Source: Clostridia bacterium
GTDB taxonomy: Bacteria; Bacillota; Clostridia; Oscillospirales; Acutalibacteraceae
Direction: 5' to 3'
Length of the DNA stretch: 56,751 nt
Assembly: GCA_017618135.1 (NCBI GenBank)
Contig: JAFZUV010000001.1
Coordinates: 65,627-122,377 of the forward strand
Shown here: positions 16,359 to 23,415 of the stretch, piece after piece
How positions within the stretch are numbered: position 1 is the first letter of the stretch
Layout of the letters: the number at the start of each line of letters is the position of its first letter
The notes under the pieces: model-generated
What the model was told of the DNA's origin: nothing
Database searches by the model: none
The model's input: only the letters and a program-made list of their open reading frames with translations
Made by a program: the position numbers and the translations under genes

Positions 16359-17120
16359 TTGCCTGATAATTTTAAGATATCAGCCGCTATTGTAACCTAC
16401 AATGACGGGGATAAGGCGGCGGCGGCGGTTTCGTCTGTAATTGCGCATTGTAAAAAATATCCGCTTGATTTTTATATAATTGATAATAACTCGTCAGACG
16501 ATACGCTCAGTCGTATAGAGAAACTTATTCCTTCTGAAAATATAATACGACTCAAAAAGAATATTGGTTTCGGCGCGGCGCATAATAAGGTTCTTAATGT
16601 GATAAAAAGCCGGTATCATTTTGTTATCAATCCGGATATTACAGTGAATTATGATGTGTTTGCAGATATGGTCGATTTTTTTGAAAAAAATCCCGATGCG
16701 GTAATGCTGTCACCTTGTATTCTTAATACAGATAAAACGGTTCAGCAGCTTCCGAAATCAGTGCCTGATTTCAAAAAGTTGTTTTTAGGCAGGCTTTCAA
16801 AAAAAATCCGCTCCGAATATGTTTGGGCGGACAGAGAGATAACCGAACCGTGCGAAATAGATTTTTCCAGCGGGTGTTTCTTTTCAATAAAGAGTGAAGA
16901 GTTCAAAAAGCTTGCCGGATTTGATGAACGGTATTTTATGTACCTTGAGGATGCAGACTTGACCTTGAGAGCCAAAAACTTAGGCAAAGTGCTTTTTCTG
17001 CCGAGTGTAAAAGTAACCCATATTTGGGGTCGTGGGAGTCATAAGGATTTAAGGCTGTTATTTATTCACATCGCGTCTTGCTTTAAGTTCTTGATAAAAT
17101 GGAGGGGCTATAAAAAATGA
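16359..17120 (+). CDS. Family 2 glycosyltransferase, likely rhamnosyltransferase
   Basis: This 253-residue GT-A fold enzyme resembles WbbL/RfbF-type transferases. It has the N-terminal ISAAIVTYNDGD, the DNNSSDDT nucleotide region, FVINPDITVNYD (metal-site acidic cluster), FSSGCFFSIK and RYFMYLEDADLTLRAK (catalytic acidic residues). The start is TTG with GCGGAGGTG upstream. It overlaps rfbD by four bases and is co-transcribed with dTDP-rhamnose genes, so it probably transfers rhamnose to a surface polymer on the cytoplasmic face. The acceptor is unknown. Confidence 0.85.
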   Translation: MPDNFKISAAIVTYNDGDKAAAAVSSVIAHCKKYPLDFYIIDNNSSDDTLSRIEKLIPSENIIRLKKNIGFGAAHNKVLNVIKSRYHFVINPDITVNYDVFADMVDFFEKNPDAVMLSPCILNTDKTVQQLPKSVPDFKKLFLGRLSKKIRSEYVWADREITEPCEIDFSSGCFFSIKSEEFKKLAGFDERYFMYLEDADLTLRAKNLGKVLFLPSVKVTHIWGRGSHKDLRLLFIHIASCFKFLIKWRGYKK

Positions 17121-18001
17121 GAATAATGATTACCGGCGCTGCAGGGCAGCTTGGAAATGAGCTTATTTCCATAATAAAAAGCGGCAGTTCGGAAATCGGT
17201 GTTATTGACAGTGCTTATAATAACGCCGTAACTATACCGGCGGATATAGGCGAGTTTGATATAACAGATATGATTTCCGCAAGAGCGTTTATTAAAGAAG
17301 CAAAGCCGGATATAATAATAAACTGCGCCGCTATGACAAATGTTGACGGGTGCGGTGCAAACCCTGAGGCGGCGTTTAGCGTTAATGCTGAAGGCGTCAG
17401 AAATTTAGCCGTTTGTGCTAAAGAGACAGGCGCTAAATTTGTTCATATCTCTACTGATTATGTTTTTGCGGGTAACGCAAATGAACCGTACAGAGAGTGG
17501 GATATGATAAACCCTCAAAGTCCGTATGGCGCCTCGAAGGCTCTCGGCGAAAAATATGCAATGACATTTTGCGATAAAACCTTTATAGTCCGCACTTCGT
17601 GGCTTTACGGATATGTAGGCAAGAACTTTGTTAAAACAGTAAGGCGTGTTCTTAAGGAAAAAGGCAGTATAACTGTGGTAAATGACCAGCGGGGTAATCC
17701 TACCAATGCGAATGATTTGGCTCATCACATTTTAAAGCTTGCCTTGACGGAAGAATACGGCATTTATCATTGTACCGGCGAGGGCGAGTGTTCGTGGTAT
17801 GAATTTGCCCAAAAGATTGCAGAGTATTCGGGATATGCTTCCGGTGCTGTTTTACCTTGCACATCTGATGAGTATCCGAGCCCCACGAAAAGACCTGAGT
17901 ATTCTTCGCTTGATAATCTGGCGCTTAGATGCAGCGTAGGAAATCAAATGAGGCAATGGCAAACGGCGCTTAAAGAGTATATTTCAAAAGTCAAAGACTG
18001 A
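17117..18001 (+). CDS. rfbD: dTDP-4-dehydrorhamnose reductase
   Basis: This 294-residue extended SDR carries out the last step to dTDP-L-rhamnose, using NAD(P)H. Motifs are TGAAGQLGNEL for the cofactor, NCAAMTNVDGCG, STDYVFAG and YGASKALGE (YxxxK). Its ATG overlaps the glycosyltransferase stop. rfbB and rfbC follow in the same operon. Confidence 0.95.
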   Translation: MRIMITGAAGQLGNELISIIKSGSSEIGVIDSAYNNAVTIPADIGEFDITDMISARAFIKEAKPDIIINCAAMTNVDGCGANPEAAFSVNAEGVRNLAVCAKETGAKFVHISTDYVFAGNANEPYREWDMINPQSPYGASKALGEKYAMTFCDKTFIVRTSWLYGYVGKNFVKTVRRVLKEKGSITVVNDQRGNPTNANDLAHHILKLALTEEYGIYHCTGEGECSWYEFAQKIAEYSGYASGAVLPCTSDEYPSPTKRPEYSSLDNLALRCSVGNQMRQWQTALKEYISKVKD

Positions 18002-18016
18002 AAAGGAGTTTTAAAA

Positions 18017-19084
18017 ATGAAAACATATCTTGTTACCGGCGGCGCCGGATTTATCGGTTCTAACTTTGTTATTTATATGTTGGGCAAATATGATGATGTA
18101 CGCATAATAAATGTTGATAAGCTGACATATGCGGGGAATCTTGAAAATCTCAAGAGTGTTGAAAATAACCCGAACTATTCATTTATTCAGGCGGATATTT
18201 GCGATAAGGCGGCCATATCAAAGATATTTAACGAAAATGATATTGATTTCGTTGTAAATTTTGCCGCTGAAAGCCATGTTGACCGCAGTATTTCCAATCC
18301 TGAAATATTTGTTAAAACAAATGTTGAGGGTACCGTTAATATGCTGCAGTGCGCTAAAGAAGCGTGGTCTGTCGGCGACGATAAATATAAAGAGGGCGTT
18401 AAATATTTACAGGTTTCAACAGATGAAGTTTACGGCAGTCTTGGCGAGACCGGATACTTTATGGAGACAACGCCGCTTGACCCGCATTCTCCGTATTCAT
18501 CATCTAAAGCGGCGGCTGATTTCTTTGTTAAAGCTTTTGGTGATACATATAAATTTCCTGTGAATATCACCCGTTGCTCAAATAATTACGGACCGTTTCA
18601 GTTCCCTGAAAAGCTTATTCCGCTTATAATGAATAATACGCTTAAGCACAAAGACCTTCCGGTTTACGGAGACGGTATGCAGATTCGCGACTGGCTCTAT
18701 GTTGAGGATCACTGCAAAGCTATTGATATGGTAATCCGCGGTGGCAGACTTGGAGAGGTTTATAATGTAGGCGGTCACAATGAAAAGCCTAATATATTTA
18801 TCGTGAAATCCATAATTGAGTATATAAAGGAAAATGTTGACAGTACAGTCGGCGAGCATATGATAAAGCATGTCACCGACCGTAAGGGACATGACCGCCG
18901 TTACGGAATTGACCCCGAGAAAATTAAAAACGAGCTTGGCTGGTATCCGGAGACCTGCTTTGAAGTTGGAATTAAGAAAACGCTTAAATGGTATCTTGAA
19001 AACCGCGAATGGATGGAAAATGTTGTAAGCGGCGATTATATGAAGTATTACGACAAGATGTACTCCGCTAAGAAGGAGATATGA
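18017..19084 (+). CDS. rfbB: dTDP-glucose 4,6-dehydratase
   Basis: This 355-residue extended SDR makes dTDP-4-dehydro-6-deoxyglucose. Visible are TGGAGFIGSNFV for NAD, NFAAESHVDRSI, STDEVYGSLGE (active-site Thr-Asp-Glu), YSSSKAAAD (YxxxK) and RCSNNYGPFQFPEKLIP. Length is normal for RmlB. AAAAGGAG lies before the ATG. It is the second step of the rhamnose pathway, downstream of RfbA, whose gene is 28 kb away. Confidence 0.97.
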   Translation: MKTYLVTGGAGFIGSNFVIYMLGKYDDVRIINVDKLTYAGNLENLKSVENNPNYSFIQADICDKAAISKIFNENDIDFVVNFAAESHVDRSISNPEIFVKTNVEGTVNMLQCAKEAWSVGDDKYKEGVKYLQVSTDEVYGSLGETGYFMETTPLDPHSPYSSSKAAADFFVKAFGDTYKFPVNITRCSNNYGPFQFPEKLIPLIMNNTLKHKDLPVYGDGMQIRDWLYVEDHCKAIDMVIRGGRLGEVYNVGGHNEKPNIFIVKSIIEYIKENVDSTVGEHMIKHVTDRKGHDRRYGIDPEKIKNELGWYPETCFEVGIKKTLKWYLENREWMENVVSGDYMKYYDKMYSAKKEI

Positions 19085-19085
19085 T

Positions 19086-19640
19086 ATGGGGAAATTCAAT
19101 TTTATCAAAACTTCGATAGAGGGAGTAATTATAGTTGAGCCGACAGTTTACGGAGATAGTCGCGGATATTTTATGGAGACATATCAAAGGGAAGATTTTT
19201 ATGCCGGCGGAATAAAAGTTGATTTTGTGCAGGATAATCAGTCTATGTCTGCAAAAGGCGTCCTCAGGGGATTGCATTTTCAAAAGAAGTACAGTCAGTC
19301 AAAGCTTGTGCGCTGTATAAGGGGCGAAGTTTTTGATGTGGCGGTCGATTTAAGACCGGGATCGCCTACATTCGGGAAATGGGAGGGCGTTATCCTTTCA
19401 CAAGAGAACAAAAGGCAGTTTTTTATACCTAAGAATTTTGCTCACGGTTTTTTGGTGTTGTCGGATGAAGCTGAGTTTGTTTATAAGGTTGATGATTATT
19501 ATCATCCAAACGACGAAGGCGGACTTATGTGGAATGATAAGGATATAGGGATTGAATGGCCTGTTGATGAAGACTTTGAAATTAAATTGTCAGAAAAGGA
19601 TAAAATTCATCCTCCGTTTAGCGAATACAAAAATAATTAA
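19086..19640 (+). CDS. rfbC: dTDP-4-dehydrorhamnose 3,5-epimerase
   Basis: This 184-residue cupin-fold epimerase has DNQSMSAKGVLRGLHFQ (catalytic His), RCIRGEVFDVAVDLR and KNFAHGFLVLSDEAEF. It begins one base after the rfbB stop, with AAGGAG upstream. It provides the substrate of RfbD. A hairpin follows that also holds the ribosome site of the next small gene. Confidence 0.96.
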   Translation: MGKFNFIKTSIEGVIIVEPTVYGDSRGYFMETYQREDFYAGGIKVDFVQDNQSMSAKGVLRGLHFQKKYSQSKLVRCIRGEVFDVAVDLRPGSPTFGKWEGVILSQENKRQFFIPKNFAHGFLVLSDEAEFVYKVDDYYHPNDEGGLMWNDKDIGIEWPVDEDFEIKLSEKDKIHPPFSEYKNN

Positions 19641-19646
19641 ATAATA

Positions 19647-19692
19647 AACGCCTCCCTTGTTGGCAACAATAAGAAAAAAGGGAGGTGTTTTT
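19647..19692 (+). terminator. Hairpin after rfbC covering the next ribosome site
   Basis: AACGCCTCCCTT (19647-19658) pairs with AAGGGAGGTGTT (19678-19689) with one G-T pair; TTTTA follows. A small inner TTGTT/AACAA stem sits in the loop. It looks like an intrinsic terminator. However, its right arm is the GGGAGGTG site of the following 59-codon gene, so it could also control read-through translation. Confidence 0.65.
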
Positions 19693-19694
19693 AT

Positions 19695-19874
19695 ATGCAA
19701 AACGGTTCAATGAGTTTTATAAAAGGTATGGGCACCGGAATGGTCGCAGGGGCTGCCGTAGTAGTGGTAGGAAAGATGCTTACTCAAAACAAGCACAACA
19801 TAACTAAGGGTTCAACAAAGCTGATAAGAGCTATGGGCGAAATAGTTGACGGTGTGCAGACTATGTTTAAATAG
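19695..19874 (+). CDS. 59-residue small membrane protein, unknown
   Basis: I do not recognise this protein. It has a Gly/Val-rich hydrophobic stretch (residues 14-27, GTGMVAGAAVVVVG) followed by a basic, helical tail ending in VDGVQTMFK. A near-perfect GGGAGGTG site lies six bases before the ATG, which makes it a convincing gene despite its length. The site is inside the stem of the rfbC terminator-like hairpin. It may be read through from the rhamnose operon; no separate promoter is evident. Confidence 0.7.
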   Translation: MQNGSMSFIKGMGTGMVAGAAVVVVGKMLTQNKHNITKGSTKLIRAMGEIVDGVQTMFK

Positions 19875-19880
19875 AGGAAT

Positions 19881-19911
19881 AAAAACAGACCTATGCCGAA
19901 GCATAGGTCTG
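19881..19911 (-). terminator. Terminator of the minus-strand surface-protein gene
   Basis: CAGACCTATGC and GCATAGGTCTG form an 11-bp stem with a CGAA loop. On the minus strand it is followed by TTTTTATT, so it ends the convergent surface-protein gene. Confidence 0.85.
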
Positions 19912-19927
19912 AAAAATTATATGATGA

Positions 19928-20821
19928 TTATTTTGAAAGCTGACGCTTTGCACCGAAAACAACCGCACCTGCAATGAGTAAAGTGATTACCGCATACATA
20001 ACGCCTAAGTCGTTAGTTTTCGGAGAACCGTCCTCACTGCTACCCTTGAGCGGATCAGTGATCTTGTTAGCGTAATTACCGCAAATAGCAAGTTTCTTTG
20101 TGGAGAGAACTTTTATCTTAACGGTCTTGCTCTTAAGGCTACCATCTACAACGGTGTAATCGGTATTCGCCTTAGCCTTTGTAGCTTTCTGAGTAGCTGC
20201 AAGAGTTATAAGGCTTGCGCCGCCTGCTGTAGCACCTGTAGTGGTTGCATCTTCAATCACATAAATACTCCAGTTGTTGAATTTGCCGTAAGTGGCTTCA
20301 TCGGCAGTGGCTGTAACAGTTGAACCTACGGGAACATAAACAAAAGCGTCGGGGCGCATAGCTGTACCGTCTTCTCTTGTACCGTTACCTTTTCTTATAA
20401 CGACGTTTGTACCGATTTCATGAGTTTTACTATCAGCAACGGCACTGGCATAATTGGCGATAATAGCGAGCTTCTTGCCGCCTATAGGCTTGATCGTGGT
20501 CTCAGAAGAGGTTGAGCTACCGCTTACATACTCATAATCAACGCCTTCTCTTGCTTCGGTTTCGTTACCGTTTGCATCAATGATTACAAAGCTCCACTTT
20601 TCAAATTTACCATATGTTTGCTCATCCGCTACAACAGTAATTGTTTTACCGTCGGATACAGTGGTATATGTGTTGGATGAAATTGATTCACCGCCGCTGG
20701 TCTTGCCACTGCCGTTAAATACGGCAATATTGCTTTCAGGACTGCTTTCGGCAAAAGCGGATACCGTAACGGTAAGTGCTATGCATAAGCAAACAATAAC
20801 AGCTAATAATTTTTTCATCAT
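19928..20821 (-). CDS. Secreted repeat protein with SPKTND wall-sorting-like end
   Basis: This 297-residue protein has a signal peptide (about residues 1-24, ending near AFAES). Two tandem repeats of about 100 residues follow. Each has ADExTYGKFxxWS, an acidic xDYxxV turn and a KKLAIxxNYA close. The C-terminal signal is SPKTND (from 266), a hydrophobic helix and a basic KRQLSK tail. The repeats loosely resemble InlB-B-type bacterial repeats, but I cannot assign them. The end fits a class B sortase signal; a class B sortase is encoded at 54 kb. GGAGG precedes the ATG. Confidence 0.75.
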   Translation of the reverse strand: MMKKLLAVIVCLCIALTVTVSAFAESSPESNIAVFNGSGKTSGGESISSNTYTTVSDGKTITVVADEQTYGKFEKWSFVIIDANGNETEAREGVDYEYVSGSSTSSETTIKPIGGKKLAIIANYASAVADSKTHEIGTNVVIRKGNGTREDGTAMRPDAFVYVPVGSTVTATADEATYGKFNNWSIYVIEDATTTGATAGGASLITLAATQKATKAKANTDYTVVDGSLKSKTVKIKVLSTKKLAICGNYANKITDPLKGSSEDGSPKTNDLGVMYAVITLLIAGAVVFGAKRQLSK

Positions 20822-20862
20822 AATACCTCCACAGATATTTTTAGATAATTTTAGATATACAC

Positions 20863-20891
20863 ATTATAGCCTATAACTTTCAAAATGTAAA
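20863..20891 (-). promoter_or_regulatory. Sigma-A promoter for the surface-protein gene
   Basis: On the minus strand, TTTACA, a 17-base spacer and TATAAT lie 42 bases upstream of the ATG. It is divergent from the prfC promoter. Confidence 0.7.
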
Positions 20892-20918
20892 GCTTTTTTT
20901 TGTTTTTTTTTAATATTG

Positions 20919-20947
20919 TTGATAAACACTTGAATTTGTGGTAAAAT
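20919..20947 (+). promoter_or_regulatory. Sigma-A promoter for prfC
   Basis: TTGATA, a 17-base spacer and TAAAAT end 35 bases before the TTG start of prfC. Confidence 0.65.
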
Positions 20948-20982
20948 TTATCTGTTTTAACGAATACTTTGGAGGGATCAAT

Positions 20983-22572
20983 TTGGAGCTTTGCGACGAA
21001 ATAAGGCGAAGGCGAACATTCGCGATCATATCTCATCCGGACGCCGGCAAAACCACCCTTACCGAAAAACTGCTTTTATACGGCGGCGCAATACAAACAG
21101 CAGGGTCGGTAAAGGGTAAAGCAACCGCCAAGCACGCCGTGTCGGACTGGATGGAGCTTGAAAAGCAAAGAGGAATTTCGATAACTTCTTCCGTATTACA
21201 GTTTCAGTACGAAGGCTTTTGCATAAATATACTTGATACACCGGGGCATCAGGATTTTTCAGAGGACACCTACCGTACTCTTATGGCGGCGGACAGTGTG
21301 GTTATGGTTATTGACGCCGCGAAGGGAATTGAGCCGCAAACTCGTAAATTATTTAAAGTTACCGCAATGCGGCACATACCAATATTTACATTTATAAACA
21401 AGCTTGACCGTGACGCAAGGGATCCGTTTGAGCTTCTTGATCAGCTTGAAAAGGAATTCGGAATAGGCACATATCCTGTAAACTGGCCTATAGGAAGCGG
21501 TGTTGACTTCAAAGGTGTATTTGACCGTGAGGAGAGAAAAATCCTGGCATTCGGTGATATGCACAAAGGGCAAATGAGGCTTGACGCTGTAAAATGCGAC
21601 ATAACCGATACCGAAAAGCTTGATAATATAATAGGTGAGTATTTACGGCGTGAACTCGTAGACCAAATTGAGCTTTTAGACGGGGCGAGCTTTGAGTTTA
21701 ATATTGATGAAGTTCATAAAGGTAAGTTAACGCCTGTTTTCTTCGGCTCCGCACTTACAAATTTCGGAGTACAGCAGTTTCTTGAAAACTTTTTGAAAAT
21801 GACTACACCGCCGTTGCTGCGCGCGACGAGCAGCGGTGATATAACCCCTGAAGACGATCATTTTTCCGCGTTTGTTTTTAAAATTCAAGCTAATATGAAC
21901 AAGGCTCACCGCGACCGTATGACATTTATGCGCATATGCTCCGGTAAGTTTCAAAGAGACAAAGAGTATTTTCATGTACAATCGGGTAAAATGTTAAGAC
22001 TTTCTCAACCTCAGCAGTTAATGGCGGACAGCCGCCAGATAATCAACGAGGCATATGCCGGGGACATAATAGGCGTGTTTGACCCGGGTATTTTCTCAAT
22101 AGGAGATACCGTTTGTGAAAAGAGTAAAAAAGTGCAGTTTGAAGGTATACCTACTTTTGCACCGGAGCATTTTGCGGTTATAGAGCATAAGGACAGTCTA
22201 AAAAGAAAGCAGTTTGTAAAGGGCGTTGAGCAGATAGCGCAGGAAGGCGCAATACAAATTTTTCACGAGCCTAATACCGGTATGGAGAGAGTGATAGTCG
22301 GCGTTGTAGGAGTGTTGCAGTTTGAGGTACTCGAATATCGGCTCAAAAACGAGTATGGAGTCGAGGTAATAAGAAACAATATGCCTTATCAGTTTATCCG
22401 TTGGATAAAGTCGCCCGGAACAGATGTAAAAGCTCTTAATCTTACATCCGATACCAAATGGGTTCAGGATTTTAAGGGTAATGATTTGCTTATATTTACA
22501 AGCGATTGGAATATAAATTGGGCACTTGAAAAGAACGACGGACTTATCCTCGAAGAATTCAGCAAGGAATAG
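20983..22572 (+). CDS. prfC: Peptide chain release factor 3
   Basis: This is a translational GTPase of about 529 residues that removes RF1/RF2 from the ribosome after termination. G-motifs are SHPDAGKTTLTEKL (G1), DTPGHQDF (G3) and NKLDR (G4), with the RF3-specific AVSDWMELEKQRGISITSS region. The frame is open from 20938, but TTG 20983 has GGAGGG six bases upstream and gives the expected N-terminus (LELCDEIRRRRTFAIISHP). It has its own promoter. The SDR remnant follows nine bases later. Confidence 0.94.
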   Translation: MELCDEIRRRRTFAIISHPDAGKTTLTEKLLLYGGAIQTAGSVKGKATAKHAVSDWMELEKQRGISITSSVLQFQYEGFCINILDTPGHQDFSEDTYRTLMAADSVVMVIDAAKGIEPQTRKLFKVTAMRHIPIFTFINKLDRDARDPFELLDQLEKEFGIGTYPVNWPIGSGVDFKGVFDREERKILAFGDMHKGQMRLDAVKCDITDTEKLDNIIGEYLRRELVDQIELLDGASFEFNIDEVHKGKLTPVFFGSALTNFGVQQFLENFLKMTTPPLLRATSSGDITPEDDHFSAFVFKIQANMNKAHRDRMTFMRICSGKFQRDKEYFHVQSGKMLRLSQPQQLMADSRQIINEAYAGDIIGVFDPGIFSIGDTVCEKSKKVQFEGIPTFAPEHFAVIEHKDSLKRKQFVKGVEQIAQEGAIQIFHEPNTGMERVIVGVVGVLQFEVLEYRLKNEYGVEVIRNNMPYQFIRWIKSPGTDVKALNLTSDTKWVQDFKGNDLLIFTSDWNINWALEKNDGLILEEFSKE

Positions 22573-22580
22573 GTGATAAT

Positions 22581-23090
22581 ATGAAAACGGCGGTGATTAC
22601 CGGAGCTTCCTCAGGATTGGGAGTGGAATTTGTAAAGGCGGTAATAGAAAAACGCAGAGATATTGGTAAAATAATCGTTATAGCCAGAAGGGCTGAGCGT
22701 CTTTGGGAATTAAAGAAAATATACGGCGATATAATATATCCTCTGCCCCTTGATTTGACTGTGGACGGGGCGTTTCAGCAACTAAGCGAGACGCTTAAAG
22801 AACAAGAATGTCAGGTTACTCTCCTTATAAATAATGCCGGATTTGGGAAGCTTGGCAATTTTGATAGTATAAGCGAACACGATAACGCCCTTATGGTCAG
22901 ACTCAACTGTGAGGCGGTAAATCGGGTTACCGGCGTTTGCCTGCCGTTTATGCAGGGAGGCGAAATAATAAATACCTGTTCTATAGCTTCGTTTGCGCCC
23001 AATATAAGAATGGCGACATATTGTTCTACAAAGGCATATGTTATGAGTCTTTCAAGAGCGTTAAGGGAAGAACTTAAACCGCGTAAATAA
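22581..23090 (+). CDS. Short-chain dehydrogenase, N-terminal part before frameshift
   Basis: This 169-residue reading frame has the classic SDR elements: TGASSGLG (cofactor), LLINNAGFGKLG (NNAG), Ser in CSIASFAP and YCSTKAYV (YxxxK). It is an NAD(P)-dependent oxidoreductase of unknown substrate. It stops early, just after REELKPRK. The next part of the family sequence (NVLACCPGPMDTEFL) continues in another frame starting at about 23090. A one-base change in the AAATAAATG stretch at 23085-23093 would join them. It is either a recent pseudogene or an assembly error. Confidence 0.8.
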   Translation: MKTAVITGASSGLGVEFVKAVIEKRRDIGKIIVIARRAERLWELKKIYGDIIYPLPLDLTVDGAFQQLSETLKEQECQVTLLINNAGFGKLGNFDSISEHDNALMVRLNCEAVNRVTGVCLPFMQGGEIINTCSIASFAPNIRMATYCSTKAYVMSLSRALREELKPRK

Positions 23091-23335
23091 ATGTTCTCGC
23101 TTGTTGTCCGGGACCTATGGATACAGAGTTTTTGCCCATAGCCAATATTGAAAGAGGTACAAGCCGCACATTTGATACACTTCCCCGTGTTAATGTTGCT
23201 GATATGGCGAAAAAATCCCTCGATGCTTCGCACAGGGGAAAAGCTGTTTACACGAATAAACTGTTTTATAAATTTTACAGGTTGGTTGCAAAACTGTTGC
23301 CTCATTCGTTGGTTATGAAAATGGCAAAAACATAA
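23091..23335 (+). pseudogene. C-terminal remainder of the frameshifted SDR
   Basis: Read in the second frame, NVLACCPGPMDTEF is the substrate-loop motif (CPGPMxTEF) that always follows the YxxxK helix in this SDR group. It runs to a normal basic C-terminus (LVMKMAKT). An internal ATG at 23117 is open but has no good ribosome site, so independent translation is unlikely. Joined to the preceding frame, the protein would have about 250 residues, normal for the family. Confidence 0.75.
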
Positions 23336-23342
23336 AGACTAA

Positions 23343-23378
23343 AAAAACGCGGCGGTGAATTTTCACCGCCGCGTTTTT
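23343..23378. terminator. Bidirectional terminator between SDR and dockerin genes
   Basis: ACGCGGCGGTGAA pairs with TTCACCGCCGCGT around a two-base loop, with A4 and T4 extending the stem. It serves the plus-strand SDR and the convergent dockerin gene. Confidence 0.9.
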
Positions 23379-23415
23379 CATATACGGGTGTTCCGTTTTT
23401 TATACCTGATGTGTT

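Noticed and set aside
18578-19108. Minus-strand open frame opposite rfbB
   Set aside because: It is antisense to a highly conserved gene, with no domain and no start signal.
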